Position numbers and translations under genes: made by a program
Assembly (NCBI RefSeq): GCF_963667685.1
Contig: NZ_OY763930.1
Location: 1,160,501-1,224,500, forward strand
Origin: Maridesulfovibrio sp.
GTDB lineage: Bacteria; Desulfobacterota; Desulfovibrionia; Desulfovibrionales; Desulfovibrionaceae
DNA length: 64,000 nt
Direction: 5' to 3'
The notes under the pieces: model-generated
Told to the model about the DNA's origin: nothing
Databases searched by the model: none
Seen by the model: only the letters and a program-made list of their open reading frames with translations
Part shown: positions 46,702 through 56,393 of the stretch, piece after piece
How the letters are laid out: the number at the start of each line of letters is the position of its first letter
Position numbering within the stretch: position 1 is the stretch's first letter

Positions 46702-48018
46702 ATGAATAAAACAAGAATTTACACCATCAGTCTTGGCTGTCCGAAAAACCGGGTTGATACCGAAGTAATGCTCGGAGCATTCGGATCAGACATGACTCCT
46801 GCTCTTTCAGCAGAAGAATCGGACCTTATTCTGATCAACACCTGCGGCTTCATCGGACCTGCGACAGAAGAGTCCGTAGATACAATCCTTGAAGCTGCCG
46901 ACGCCATCAAAGACCTCACCCCGCGCCCGGTTCTGGCTGTTGCCGGATGTCTGGTCAGCCGCTACGGAAAGCTTACCGAACAGATACCGGAAGTGGATCT
47001 CTGGCTCTCCACCCGTGAACTTGGCCAGTGGCCCGCATTGGTGTCCAGTGCTCTTGCCGGCAACCTCCCTGCGGAATTCCCTGCCCGACAGCGAGCCCTC
47101 AGCACAGGCGCGGCTTACGCATATCTGAAAATAAGCGAGGGCTGCTCCCACTCCTGTAGGTTCTGTACCATTCCTTCCATCCGCGGTCCCCATGTGAGCC
47201 GGGAGATACACGGTCTGGTGGATGAATCCCGCTATATTCTTGATCAGGGCGTGCCGGAGATTGTTATTGTAGGGCAGGATACCACAGCTTACGGTTCCGA
47301 CCTTGACGATAAGGAAACAAACCTGCGTGCACTGATTGAGAAACTGCTGCCTCTCAAGGGGCTGGAATGGCTGAGGCTGATGTATCTCTATCCTGCCGGG
47401 CTGACAGATTCCATGCTGTCGTTCCTCGCCGGAGCAGGAAAACCGCTGCTTCCTTATTTCGATATCCCGGTGCAGCATGCCCACCCGGATGTTCTTTCAT
47501 CCATGGGCCGCCCCTTTGCCCGTGATCCGCGCAAGGTAATTGACCGGGTTCGCAAACATATCCCCGAGGCAGTGCTGCGCACCAGCATCATTGTCGGATA
47601 TCCCGGAGAAACTGAAGAACATTTCAAAACACTGGTGGATTTTGTAAAAGAAACCCGCTTCCAGAATCTCGGTGTTTTCGCCTACCAGCCCGAAGAAGGC
47701 ACTCCGGCCGGAGAAATGGCACAACTGCCAGAAGAATTGCGCGAAGAGCGCAGACAACAGCTCATGGAAGTGCAGTCTGAAATAAGCCGTGAGATCCTTG
47801 AAGAAAAAGTCGGCGATACAATTCAGGTTCTGGTGGAAGAGCCAAATGATGAATGGCCCGGTCTGTTCAACGGACGGGTCTGGTTTCAAGCCCCGGAAGT
47901 GGACGGTATCACCTACGTCAGTGCACCGGAAGACAGCATGGAGCTAAAGCCGGGAATGCTGGTTCAAGCCGAAATTGACAGCGTTACAGACTACGATCTG
48001 GTGACTCTGGTTAAATAA
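46702..48018 (+). CDS. rimO: Ribosomal protein S12 methylthiotransferase RimO
   Basis: A 438-residue radical SAM enzyme that methylthiolates Asp of ribosomal protein S12. The start at 46702 gives MNKTRIYTISLGCPKNRVDTE, the RimO hallmark in the N-terminal cluster domain. The radical SAM cluster motif is CSHSCRFC (SEGCSHSCRFCTIP), and a TRAM RNA-binding domain occupies the last 65 residues. The DTE and SLGCPKN forms separate it from MiaB. Confidence 0.95.
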   Translation: MNKTRIYTISLGCPKNRVDTEVMLGAFGSDMTPALSAEESDLILINTCGFIGPATEESVDTILEAADAIKDLTPRPVLAVAGCLVSRYGKLTEQIPEVDLWLSTRELGQWPALVSSALAGNLPAEFPARQRALSTGAAYAYLKISEGCSHSCRFCTIPSIRGPHVSREIHGLVDESRYILDQGVPEIVIVGQDTTAYGSDLDDKETNLRALIEKLLPLKGLEWLRLMYLYPAGLTDSMLSFLAGAGKPLLPYFDIPVQHAHPDVLSSMGRPFARDPRKVIDRVRKHIPEAVLRTSIIVGYPGETEEHFKTLVDFVKETRFQNLGVFAYQPEEGTPAGEMAQLPEELREERRQQLMEVQSEISREILEEKVGDTIQVLVEEPNDEWPGLFNGRVWFQAPEVDGITYVSAPEDSMELKPGMLVQAEIDSVTDYDLVTLVK

Positions 48019-48055
48019 TAAAACCCCGGACCGGAGTCCGGGGTTTTATTATTTT
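48017..48055. terminator. Bidirectional terminator after rimO
   Basis: AATAAAACCCCGGAC (48017-48031) pairs perfectly with GTCCGGGGTTTTATT (48036-48050) with a four-base loop and T/A-rich flanks on both sides. It serves rimO and the convergent gene ending at 48056. Confidence 0.9.
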
Positions 48056-48538
48056 TTACATATCTATTATTTCAACATTACGGTTGTTGAATTCAGACTG
48101 GTTTTCATAAATAGCCAGCACCCTTGCTCCTTCAGCCAGATGTCGCTCTATCTTTTCGACCAGGCTGCCCCGGGAGCAGCAGACCTTTTCAGGCGCATAA
48201 GTCATTCCGGTTTTTCCTTCCAGCTGTAGATAAAACTTCAATCCGGACTTCGGTGTTATCACTTCCGGTCCCTGATCCAAGTCCTGCCCGGATACAGTGA
48301 GAATAGCCTTTTTGACCACATCCCGGTGTTTCCAGAACGTTCTGTTCAGACTGATGACTTCACCATTACTGAACCCGAGTTTCACCGGGGAAATTCCCTT
48401 GAAGAATTTATAGCCCGAAGAAAGCACCGGCTTTGGTGGAGCGGACGGCCCGGAATAAAGAATCACCCCGGTTCCCAAGGCGGCAAAAACAATCAGGCCG
48501 ATAACCAGCAGTATATATTTTTTCAGCTTTGCAGCCAC
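48056..48538 (-). CDS. Single-span membrane protein of unknown function
   Basis: A 160-residue protein: one N-terminal membrane anchor (about 7-28), a short Pro-rich linker, then a soluble domain probably facing the periplasm. Two adjacent cysteines (VCCSRGS near 118) are the only striking residues. No family recognised. It shares direction with the lipoprotein gene about 100 bp upstream. Confidence 0.6.
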   Translation of the reverse strand: MAAKLKKYILLVIGLIVFAALGTGVILYSGPSAPPKPVLSSGYKFFKGISPVKLGFSNGEVISLNRTFWKHRDVVKKAILTVSGQDLDQGPEVITPKSGLKFYLQLEGKTGMTYAPEKVCCSRGSLVEKIERHLAEGARVLAIYENQSEFNNRNVEIIDM

Positions 48539-48636
48539 AGCAAAACCTGCCCTCTTAACAAATCTAAAAATTAAGAAGACAAATCGTTACTGGATCAACT
48601 CTTAACAATCAAGCCAGACTTATTATAAAATTAAGG

Positions 48637-50481
48637 TCAACCGTCATTACAGCGGACAATCTTAGCATCTGCCTGCTCTTTGCGTTCATACTCTGCAGAG
48701 GCTTCCACAGCATCAGACCACTTATCAAAACGTCCAAAACGAACGCAATACCATTTGCGATTGTTACTTGCAGGGACCTCAACGACATAGGCTTCGTATC
48801 CCTGACCGGCCAGCTGCTTACTCATCTTAACAGCGGATTTTTCCCTGCGGTTGGAGCTGACCTGCACCGCATAATTCACAGGTTTCAGCCCGGCGCTGAT
48901 CCTTGGAGCCGGAGTTGTACGCTTCTTCACTGCGGCGACGGGCGTCTTGTTCAAATTGTCATTTTTACGCACATCAAAGAACTGCCATGCCAAAGGACCA
49001 TCCAACGGGCGGGAATAAAGGAGATACTGCCCTTCACCGTCAGCCATGAAGTTGAAAATGTCATCCTCTTCAACTTTCATAGCTGAAACGATCTTCCCAT
49101 CACTTCTATCGACCACCTGCAAACGGGCGGACGGATAAATCCCCCCTTCTTCCATGGCAAAAGACACGGTTGAATTAACCGCAAAAACAGCAACACCCTG
49201 CTGTTTCTTAGATTTTCCAACCACATTCAAACCTTTGAAGAAAGGCGACTCTGTCCGTACCGGCAAAGGAAGAGACATTACCGGATCACCATAAAACACA
49301 AGGTCATAAAGTGGGCCGGGCTTTTCACCCTTCAACATATTCTGGACAAATTGTGAGCGAGCCTCGACAAGGGCGTCCCCTATACGGTGCTTACCGCTGA
49401 AATAAGCTTTATGAAACTCCAGCAGCAAACGCGGTGTTCCGCTTGAATCAACCCGGAAAACACGGCCGTCATCCAATTCCGCCTTAATATCGCCCTCGCT
49501 GTTGCAGCCGGTCATCATCGCAAGACCGCCGCCGGGAGAAAGCACTACAGCTTCAGCCGGTGTTGGCAAAGTTGAATTGGACCCGGAGACCTCACAGTAT
49601 GGATTAAGCACAACCGGCAGTCCGGGCTTATATTCCAGTTCCATAATATCAGAAACAGAGACAATGCCATTTCCGGCCCGGAAACCTTCAGGACCGGCCT
49701 TCAGAGCAATCCACTGCACAGAGACATCGTCTTCGGCCAGTGACTGCTGCAACCGCTGCGGGGTACACCCGCCGGCCGCGCCCAGATAGCGGATAGCTTC
49801 CGGTCCGGCTATGCCTTCCTGCTGCAGGTTGAAAAAAATCAACTCTGAATCGGAAAGACCTTGATCAGAGAAACCTTCTCCGCCAATAAAAGAAACAGGC
49901 CATGCCGGACGGAACTCACGATCACCGTACCAGCGCTCATACTTGGCCCCCACAGCTTCAGCCTCGGCGCAGTCGCGAGCCGGAATCCTGCCTACAGGAA
50001 GTGCATTCTCAGGAGACATGGCCGATCCGCCGTATGCATAGTCGGAAAAATAAACATCAGTTCCGTTGGCAACGGAAAAATGTGCAGAGGGAACAATCTC
50101 ACGGTTACCGAGGATGAGCACAGACATGACCCTGCCGTTTTTGTTCAAACGGTCGACCAGATCACGCACCCCGGACACTACCTTATCCACAGATTCGGCA
50201 GTTCCATTACACGATGGAACTTTAAGAATAACGGACTTTACGCCCTCGAACTCGCGATGCAGATAAGAAAAGTAGTGGGCGGCACGCATAAAATCTTCAG
50301 TGCAGACAATTATACTTTCCTTCTCCTCGGTATAAGGAGCCTCGGAAACTTTTACCGGAGCAAGAACAGGAGCAGGAACAGGCTCAGCAGTTTTTTTGAG
50401 TCCATTAAGCTTGCAGCCGGAAATCAGCAGCAGGCATGACAAAACCAAGATGGTGATAAAAATTTTATTAAACTTAATCAT
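48637..50481 (-). CDS. Lipoprotein with gingipain-like domain and C-terminal SPOR domain
   Basis: About 614 residues from the ATG at 50481, which overlaps the heptosyltransferase stop. The signal peptide ends in the lipobox ISGC (Cys23). Residues about 55-420 resemble the peptidase C25 (gingipain) fold: ILGNREIVPS, VGRIPARD, and GDPVMSLPLP at the end. The Cys in NPYCEVSGS could be the nucleophile, but the usual HG before it is replaced by ALKAG, so activity is doubtful. The last 75 residues (NYAVQVSSN to AKIVRC) are a SPOR domain that binds denuded septal glycan. A cell-envelope or division role is inferred. Confidence 0.7.
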   Translation of the reverse strand: MIKFNKIFITILVLSCLLLISGCKLNGLKKTAEPVPAPVLAPVKVSEAPYTEEKESIIVCTEDFMRAAHYFSYLHREFEGVKSVILKVPSCNGTAESVDKVVSGVRDLVDRLNKNGRVMSVLILGNREIVPSAHFSVANGTDVYFSDYAYGGSAMSPENALPVGRIPARDCAEAEAVGAKYERWYGDREFRPAWPVSFIGGEGFSDQGLSDSELIFFNLQQEGIAGPEAIRYLGAAGGCTPQRLQQSLAEDDVSVQWIALKAGPEGFRAGNGIVSVSDIMELEYKPGLPVVLNPYCEVSGSNSTLPTPAEAVVLSPGGGLAMMTGCNSEGDIKAELDDGRVFRVDSSGTPRLLLEFHKAYFSGKHRIGDALVEARSQFVQNMLKGEKPGPLYDLVFYGDPVMSLPLPVRTESPFFKGLNVVGKSKKQQGVAVFAVNSTVSFAMEEGGIYPSARLQVVDRSDGKIVSAMKVEEDDIFNFMADGEGQYLLYSRPLDGPLAWQFFDVRKNDNLNKTPVAAVKKRTTPAPRISAGLKPVNYAVQVSSNRREKSAVKMSKQLAGQGYEAYVVEVPASNNRKWYCVRFGRFDKWSDAVEASAEYERKEQADAKIVRCNDG

Positions 50482-51526
50482 CTCTGCTCTCTTCAATATG
50501 CTGAGAAATCCTGTTCCAAACCATTTCAACCGTTATATCCGTCATGCATTTATGGTGTTTTTCCCGACAGACCCTGCCGCCGTGCAAACCGCATGGTCTG
50601 CATTTCAGCTCTTCCGGACTTTCCAGCACAGTGGAGTTGTCTCCCCGCGGAAAAAAGCCAAACCTGCGTACAGTGGGACCAAACATGGCCACTACCGGAA
50701 CTTTCTGAATCCACGCAATATGCATTGGTCCTGAATCATTCGTCAGGTAAACATCCAGCTGCCGTATATACGCTGCCAGCTGCTGCAACCCCAGTTTTCC
50801 AGCCAGACTGACAACCGCGTCAGCCTTCCTGACCTGCTTGAGAATAGAGCTGCAAAGTTCTTTTTCATCAGGGCCGCCGAAGAAAATAACCTTGTAACCG
50901 GCAGCAACGCACTTATCGATCACTTCGGCAAAATTACGTTCAGGCCACTTCTTGGTTTCCCAGGTTGACCCGGGATGAATTCCTACAATGGGCACATCAC
51001 CCAGTCCTTTGAAAAAGGACTCTGCCTCACCCAGCACATCAGCGGGAAGTTCAAGCATAACTTCCAGGGCCTTTCCGGAAATTCCCAAAGGCCCGCCGAG
51101 CGCCAGCAGTCTTTCAACTTCTTCCAGCTCATCAAAACGCCGCTGCACTGTCTGCGAATAAACAAAACGGTTGTACCAAGGGGCATCATAACCTATGCGG
51201 TCCTTTATGCTTGAGGACATGGCAACCACAGCCGAGCGCATGCTGGTATGCGCAGAAATAAACAGATCAAAGCCCTGCCTTCCCAGCTCCGCACCGTAGG
51301 CGCGGGCCGCGCCCAATCCCTTTTGGGCTCCGCGTTTGTCAAAGGCGTGCACGCCAGCCAGTTCCGGTTGACCTGCGAACAAGGCTTCCACACCCTTGCG
51401 AACGAAAAGATGGATCTCTGCTTCTGGAAAACGTAAGGCAAGTCCCTTGATCAAGGGTAAAGTCAGAACTGCATCACCAAGAAAAGCAGTCTGCCACAAG
51501 GCTATTTTTGTATAATTATCTTTCAT
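50474..51526 (-). CDS. Glycosyltransferase family 9 (heptosyltransferase II-like)
   Basis: A 350-residue GT9 enzyme. The N-terminal domain starts ALWQTAFLGDAVLTLPLI, and the nucleotide-sugar domain contains GIHPGSTWETKKWP and the family motif TNDSGPMHIAW with FGPT following. Such enzymes add heptose to the lipopolysaccharide inner core at the cytoplasmic membrane. WaaF is closest by look, but WaaC or WaaQ cannot be excluded. The stop codon overlaps the start of the SPOR lipoprotein gene, implying translational coupling. Confidence 0.85.
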   Translation of the reverse strand: MKDNYTKIALWQTAFLGDAVLTLPLIKGLALRFPEAEIHLFVRKGVEALFAGQPELAGVHAFDKRGAQKGLGAARAYGAELGRQGFDLFISAHTSMRSAVVAMSSSIKDRIGYDAPWYNRFVYSQTVQRRFDELEEVERLLALGGPLGISGKALEVMLELPADVLGEAESFFKGLGDVPIVGIHPGSTWETKKWPERNFAEVIDKCVAAGYKVIFFGGPDEKELCSSILKQVRKADAVVSLAGKLGLQQLAAYIRQLDVYLTNDSGPMHIAWIQKVPVVAMFGPTVRRFGFFPRGDNSTVLESPEELKCRPCGLHGGRVCREKHHKCMTDITVEMVWNRISQHIEESRDD

Positions 51527-51596
51527 TAATCAGTTCGTTGATGCGCTGTGCGCCATTGATAAAAGGCTTCGCCGCTTTGCTTTAAAATTTACGTGG

Positions 51597-51986
51597 TCAA
51601 AAAAATATTCGCCCGGCCATACTGCTGACAATCAGAACCACCCCTACCGCCACTGTAACCAGCATTTCAGGATATGGAGTTGTCCAACGAACCCGGGCCC
51701 CGACGCTCTGTTCAAAACGGTAAAAGCGAAATGCCGCACTGGCCAGAATAACCATCCCTGAAATAATGATGAACACACCTAGAAAATTCATCTCGCGCAG
51801 CATCACTGCCGGGGTTCCGGGCATCATTTTTTCCATATACAATCTGGCTTTTTCGATAACGAAGCCAAAACCGAACAACCCCAGAGCAGTCCGGCACCAA
51901 GCCAGAAAAGTGCGTTCATTTGCCAGCAGGGTCCTCATTCTGGCAAGTTCGTTATTATCCAGCGGGTCTTTATCCAATCCAGCCAT
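51597..51986 (-). CDS. DUF202 (YidH-like) membrane protein
   Basis: A 129-residue protein with three membrane spans. The start at 51986 follows CGGAG; the open frame upstream to 52100 lacks one. LLANERTFLAWCRTALGL is the DUF202 signature before the first span. Function unknown. Confidence 0.85.
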   Translation of the reverse strand: MAGLDKDPLDNNELARMRTLLANERTFLAWCRTALGLFGFGFVIEKARLYMEKMMPGTPAVMLREMNFLGVFIIISGMVILASAAFRFYRFEQSVGARVRWTTPYPEMLVTVAVGVVLIVSSMAGRIFF

Positions 51987-52138
51987 TTGCCAACTCCGAA
52001 TTTTCTGTTCTACACTTCTTGATCTTGAATATGTATGCCTATAATCTGTAATGCGGATGCGGGCAACATTGTTCGCCCAGATGGAATAACTTCCGGCCAT
52101 ACGCCAAACCCGGCAGGCCGCATCATAAAGGACTGCAA

Positions 52139-52378
52139 ATGAAATACATCATGTTTGAAGATTTTTCCGGCGATCCGCTGCCAATTATCATCCCCAACCG
52201 TATCGGATACCTTGAGTTCAGGGAACAGATTCCTTATACAAATGTACTCTCCGCAGGATACGTACAATTACGCCCCACAGGAATAACCTGCCACGGAGAA
52301 GCCAAAGAACTCGGCGCAGCCGCCCGCCCGGAAGATGCAAAGATCATCTCGGAAAAGCTGGAAGCACCTGAATATTAA
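52139..52378 (+). CDS. Small uncharacterised protein (79 aa)
   Basis: A 79-residue soluble protein beginning MKYIMFEDFSGDPLPIIIP, with a C-terminal alanine/glutamate-rich helix. It has no recognised domain beyond a short beta-rich start. A strong terminator follows 25 bp after the stop, which supports a real gene. No clear ribosome-binding site; GGACTG precedes the ATG. Confidence 0.6.
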   Translation: MKYIMFEDFSGDPLPIIIPNRIGYLEFREQIPYTNVLSAGYVQLRPTGITCHGEAKELGAAARPEDAKIISEKLEAPEY

Positions 52379-52402
52379 ATCTGCTGCCCATATAGATTAG
52401 AA

Positions 52403-52443
52403 ATGGGCGGTTCCGACTGATTGTCGGGACCGCCCATTTTTTA
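52403..52443. terminator. Bidirectional terminator, small gene and glpX
   Basis: ATGGGCGGTTCCGAC (52403-52417) pairs with GTCGGGACCGCCCAT (52423-52437) with one T-G pair, followed by a T run on the plus strand. Confidence 0.88.
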
Positions 52444-52462
52444 ATTCTTTGTGATTTGATGC

Positions 52463-53446
52463 CTAGTCGTACTTAACTGCACTGATCTTCATCAGCTTGT
52501 CCCATGTGTGGACAGCTTCGATGTGACGTACTGTTCCGGTCTTACCGCGCATAACGAGGGAAGTGGTTTCTGCGCCGTAGCCGAGATAGCGCACACCGCG
52601 CAGGAATGTTCCGCCGGAAATACCGGTGGCAGAGAAGAAGATATCATCACTCTTCACCAGATCATTTACGGTCATGATGTTGCGCAAATCATAGCCCTGA
52701 TCTTCGAGAGCACTTTTTTCAGACTCAGACTGGGGATCGAATTTAGCGAACATTTCACCGCCCATGATGCGGATGGCGCAAGCAGAAAGAACACCCTCAG
52801 GAGTTCCGCCGGTTCCGATCATAACATCAACAGGACTGCGGGGATCAACAACCATCAGAGCACCGGCAACGTCACCGTCAGTGTGCAGCTGGATACGCGC
52901 TCCGGCATCACGGATTTCCTGAATCAGGCCATGGTGACGGGGTTTCTCCAGAACGAAGACAACGAGGTCGTCCACGTCTTTATTCAGTGCTTTTGCGATT
53001 TTGTTCAGGTTGTCCTTGACCGGTGCGTTGATGTCGACCATGTTCCTTGCGGCAGTAGGCACAACCAGCTTCTGCATATAATAGCTGGGGCCCGGATCAA
53101 GCATCATTCCGGTAGGGGCAACACCCACAACAGAGATTGCGTTGGGGCGACCGTATGCCAGCAGGTTGGTACCTTCAACCGGGTCTACGGCAACGTCCAT
53201 GCCCGGACCTTCGCCAACGCCGAGCTTCTCGCCGTTGTAGAGCATGGGGGCATGGTCTTTTTCGCCTTCACCGATAACAACAGTTCCGCTGATTTCAAGA
53301 CTGTTGAAACTAAGACGCATGGCATCAACAGCAGCCTGATCACCGGCGTTTTTATCACCCCGGCCAAGCCATCTGGCAGAAGCCAGTGCTGCAGCCTCGG
53401 TTACCCTAACAAGGTCAAGAGCCAAATTTCTCTGGGGAGCTTCCAT
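52463..53446 (-). CDS. glpX: Fructose-1,6-bisphosphatase class II
   Basis: A 327-residue GlpX-family enzyme converting fructose-1,6-bisphosphate to fructose-6-phosphate in gluconeogenesis. Motifs are GEGEKDHAPMLYNGE near 60, DPVEGTN near 88 for metal and substrate binding, and MIGTGGTPEG near 210. Full length for the family. It stands alone; 370 bp of AT-rich, gene-free DNA separate it from the divergent amidase gene. Confidence 0.95.
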   Translation of the reverse strand: MEAPQRNLALDLVRVTEAAALASARWLGRGDKNAGDQAAVDAMRLSFNSLEISGTVVIGEGEKDHAPMLYNGEKLGVGEGPGMDVAVDPVEGTNLLAYGRPNAISVVGVAPTGMMLDPGPSYYMQKLVVPTAARNMVDINAPVKDNLNKIAKALNKDVDDLVVFVLEKPRHHGLIQEIRDAGARIQLHTDGDVAGALMVVDPRSPVDVMIGTGGTPEGVLSACAIRIMGGEMFAKFDPQSESEKSALEDQGYDLRNIMTVNDLVKSDDIFFSATGISGGTFLRGVRYLGYGAETTSLVMRGKTGTVRHIEAVHTWDKLMKISAVKYD

Positions 53447-53817
53447 TTATCTATCTCCAAAATGAGTGAAGTAAATTTGTTTAAGTACTGCGTAACAATG
53501 CATATGCCAATTACATAAAATGTGATGCCAGTCCAGCTTTCATGTACTGTTATCGCACATTGATATAACAGAGTACCCGTAAAATTACAGCGGCTTGATT
53601 TCAGAAAAATAGAGCTAAAAAATAAAGGCGGTCAAAAATTATATACCCGAATTTTTCTATTGAGTATAACCAGATGATACGTTATCGGCAGTCTGGTGTT
53701 GATTTTTCGGGCGCGCAAGCTTATTAAAAAAACATCTAAACTTTTTTTAGAACAGTTGCCTGTATTTTTTTTGTTATCACGCTGGGCAAAACACTTAAAT
53801 ATAAACTACCTGAGAAT
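53447..53817. promoter_or_regulatory. Divergent promoter region, glpX and amidase gene
   Basis: A 371-bp AT-rich gap. No ORF, repeat or RNA motif was recognised; it presumably holds both promoters. Confidence 0.35.
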
Positions 53818-55578
53818 ATGCGCAAATTTTTTATTCCTAACCTGATCATGGCTCTCTTTCTTGCGGGGCTGCTTGTTTCTGTCATTCCTGCCAGTGCTTT
53901 TGGTGCCAATATCAAGGATGACTTTACAATTGCCTGGAAACAATTTCACGCTCTTTCCAAAAACGATGCTAAATCGCAGTACAGATCTGAATGGGAAAAG
54001 GTCGGCAAAAGATTTCGCAACGTGTTCAAAAGGTCTCCTCGTGGACCTTACGCCCCGAAATCCCTTTATTATCTTGGCCGTACATATGAAGAGCTGGGTA
54101 ACCGCAGCGGCATTAAAAAAGATTTTCGTACCGCAATTGATTACTATGGGCGAATGGTCTCAAATTTTCCTTCACACCAGTGGACAGATGACAGCATATA
54201 CCGCAGAGCTGAGATCAGACTGCGCAAGCTGCATGAAAGAGACCTCGCCTACTCCGATTACCTGACCATCGTCCACCGCTACTCCAAATCGGACATGTTT
54301 TCCAAAGCCCGTGCGCGCCTTGATTCCATGGACCGCAAGGGAGCTCCTGAAAATACAAAACTTAAAAAGCCTTCCGGAACCATCATCCCGGCGACAAAAC
54401 CTGAGGCAACCAGCAACAAAGACTCTTCCAGCCGCGCAAAACTCCTCTCAGTGCGCTATACCAGCAGTGAAAGCTATACCCGCGTGGTATTGGACCTCGA
54501 CGACGAGGTGCGTTACCGCTACCAGATTCTGAACCCCAACCAGAGCGTAAACCGCCCGCACAGACTCTACGTCGACCTCGAAAACACGGTACTCGGCAAT
54601 GGGGTACACAAGGCGACCAATGTAGCAGACGGCATCCTCAAAGACATCCGTTCCGCCCAGCGTGATCCGCGGACCACCCGTGTAGTTCTCGATTTTAATT
54701 CCATGCAGGATTATAAGATATTTCCGCTGGAGAACCCATTCCGTCTGGTTATCGATGTACAGGCCCCGGAAGAGGGCAAGGTTGTGGAAAATAAAAGTCC
54801 GGTTCGCCATTCCCAACCACAAAATAGTAAACCGCAAAAATACACCCCGCCCGCCAACAGCAAAAAGATGGCCGGGGAACTGCTTGAACAGCTGGGCCTG
54901 ACCTTCAAGACCATTATGGTCGACGCCGGTCACGGCGGGAAAGACCCCGGTGCGTCCGCCAACGGACTGAAAGAAAAGGACATCAACCTGCGCTTTGCTA
55001 AGATACTGGCTGCCAAGCTCAAAAAAGCCGGGTTCAACGTGCTGTACACCCGCAGCACCGATACATTCATCCCTCTTGAAGAACGCACCGCCATGGCCAA
55101 CATCAAGAAAGCGGACATGTTTATTTCGATCCACTGCAACGCGCACCGCAGCTCGAAAATAAACGGCATCGAAACTTATACATTGAACCTTGCGCGCAAC
55201 CGCAATGCCGTTCGTGTAGCGGCCCGTGAAAACGCTGTCTCGGCCAAAAGAATCAGTGATTTGCAGGTGATCCTTACCGATCTTATGCTCAACTCAAAAA
55301 TGAAGGAGAGCAAAGATCTGGCCAAAAACATCCACAATTTATCGCTGAAAAGCATTCGCCAAAAATGGTCGGTCAAAGACCAGGGTGTGCGCGAGGCACC
55401 ATTTTACGTACTCATGGGTGCGAAGATGCCTTCCGTACTTATTGAGCTGGGCTACCTGACCAACCGAACCGAAGCCAAGCGGTTAAAAACTGACAGCTAT
55501 CTCTCTTACATTGCGGACGGCATTGTAAACGGTGTATTGGAATATAAAAAACAAATTGAAAGATACGCCAGCCTTTAA
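53818..55578 (+). CDS. amiC: N-acetylmuramoyl-L-alanine amidase, AmiC type
   Basis: A 586-residue periplasmic enzyme that cleaves the peptide from glycan strands during cell separation. A signal peptide (about 1-30, ending SAFGA) is followed by a helical TPR-like region (30-170), a linker, an AMIN domain (about 200-290) that binds envelope or glycan, and the Amidase_3 zinc domain (about 360-580). Zinc and catalytic residues are visible in VDAGHGGKDPGA, NGLKEKDIN, ISIHCNA and LIELGYLTN. The extra TPR-like segment is longer than in E. coli AmiC. The HAD and zinc-ribbon genes downstream follow at short spacing. Confidence 0.9.
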   Translation: MRKFFIPNLIMALFLAGLLVSVIPASAFGANIKDDFTIAWKQFHALSKNDAKSQYRSEWEKVGKRFRNVFKRSPRGPYAPKSLYYLGRTYEELGNRSGIKKDFRTAIDYYGRMVSNFPSHQWTDDSIYRRAEIRLRKLHERDLAYSDYLTIVHRYSKSDMFSKARARLDSMDRKGAPENTKLKKPSGTIIPATKPEATSNKDSSSRAKLLSVRYTSSESYTRVVLDLDDEVRYRYQILNPNQSVNRPHRLYVDLENTVLGNGVHKATNVADGILKDIRSAQRDPRTTRVVLDFNSMQDYKIFPLENPFRLVIDVQAPEEGKVVENKSPVRHSQPQNSKPQKYTPPANSKKMAGELLEQLGLTFKTIMVDAGHGGKDPGASANGLKEKDINLRFAKILAAKLKKAGFNVLYTRSTDTFIPLEERTAMANIKKADMFISIHCNAHRSSKINGIETYTLNLARNRNAVRVAARENAVSAKRISDLQVILTDLMLNSKMKESKDLAKNIHNLSLKSIRQKWSVKDQGVREAPFYVLMGAKMPSVLIELGYLTNRTEAKRLKTDSYLSYIADGIVNGVLEYKKQIERYASL

Positions 55579-55616
55579 CCGATAACCCAGCTTAATCGTA
55601 GTCGCAGGGAAAGATC

Positions 55617-56087
55617 ATGATCAATCTAGATATACCGGGATTCGCAAAACTTGAAATCGAACACCTTGTTCTGGACTACAACGGGACTATTGCCCTCGAC
55701 GGCAATCTGCTCCCCGGTGTAGGCAAACTGATTATGGAGCTGTCTGAAGACGTTGAAGTTCATGTGCTCACAGCCGACACCCTTGGACAATGTGAAGATG
55801 AACTGGCCCACCTGCCAGTATCAATCCACATCATCAACGGCAGCCCCGAAGACAAGGCCAAACTCGCTTATATAAAGACATTGGACACGACCAAATGCGC
55901 ATGTATCGGAAATGGACGAAACGATATGCTTATGCTCAAAGAGGCCGCTCTGGGAATTATCATCTCAGGGGCAGAATGTATGTCCATGAAAGCCGCCCGT
56001 GCCGCGGATCTGGTGGCAACTGATATTTCCTGCGCTCTTGGTGTGTTCACTCATCCGGTTCGCCTGCTCACGACCCTGCGCAATTAA
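55617..56087 (+). CDS. HAD-superfamily phosphatase (KdpB/soluble P-type-ATPase-like)
   Basis: A 156-residue HAD protein of the small class resembling the soluble phosphorylation domain of P-type ATPases. Motif I reads LDYNGTIALDG with Asn where the second acid usually is, motif II TADT, and motif III-IV GNGRNDMLML. Substrate unknown. It lies 38 bp after the amidase gene and five bases before the zinc-ribbon gene. Confidence 0.82.
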   Translation: MINLDIPGFAKLEIEHLVLDYNGTIALDGNLLPGVGKLIMELSEDVEVHVLTADTLGQCEDELAHLPVSIHIINGSPEDKAKLAYIKTLDTTKCACIGNGRNDMLMLKEAALGIIISGAECMSMKAARAADLVATDISCALGVFTHPVRLLTTLRN

Positions 56088-56092
56088 TTGAT

Positions 56093-56326
56093 ATGTTAGT
56101 TCTTAAGTGTTCAAATTGCAGACGCAAGCTATGGAAGTACTACAAGATCGGACAAGGCGAAGTGCATCGTTGCCATAAGGATCGTATTCAGAAAATATGG
56201 AATGCAGAAGAACGTGACGGCAAGGTTCACTGTCCCTGCGGAAAACCTTTCGGCATTGACCGCGGAACATACTGGACCATGGACAAAAAAGCTTTCACCT
56301 ATTCAGGGACAAAAACGAATAAATAA
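56093..56326 (+). CDS. Small zinc-ribbon-like protein
   Basis: A 77-residue protein with two cysteine pairs, CSNC near the start and CPCG near 50, plus CHKD between them, suggesting a structural zinc site. Function unknown. It begins five bases after the HAD gene stop and is closed by a terminator, so it ends the operon. Confidence 0.68.
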   Translation: MLVLKCSNCRRKLWKYYKIGQGEVHRCHKDRIQKIWNAEERDGKVHCPCGKPFGIDRGTYWTMDKKAFTYSGTKTNK

Positions 56327-56352
56327 TTTTCAAGTCATCGCAAAAAGAAATC

Positions 56353-56388
56353 CCGCAATCTTTAAGATCGCGGGATTTCTTTTTGCGT
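56353..56388. terminator. Bidirectional terminator
   Basis: AATCCCGC and GCGGGATT flank an 11-14 base loop with inner AGATC-type pairing, followed by TTTCTTTTTG. It serves the zinc-ribbon gene and the convergent regulator ending at 56394. Confidence 0.75.
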
Positions 56389-56393
56389 TTTAT

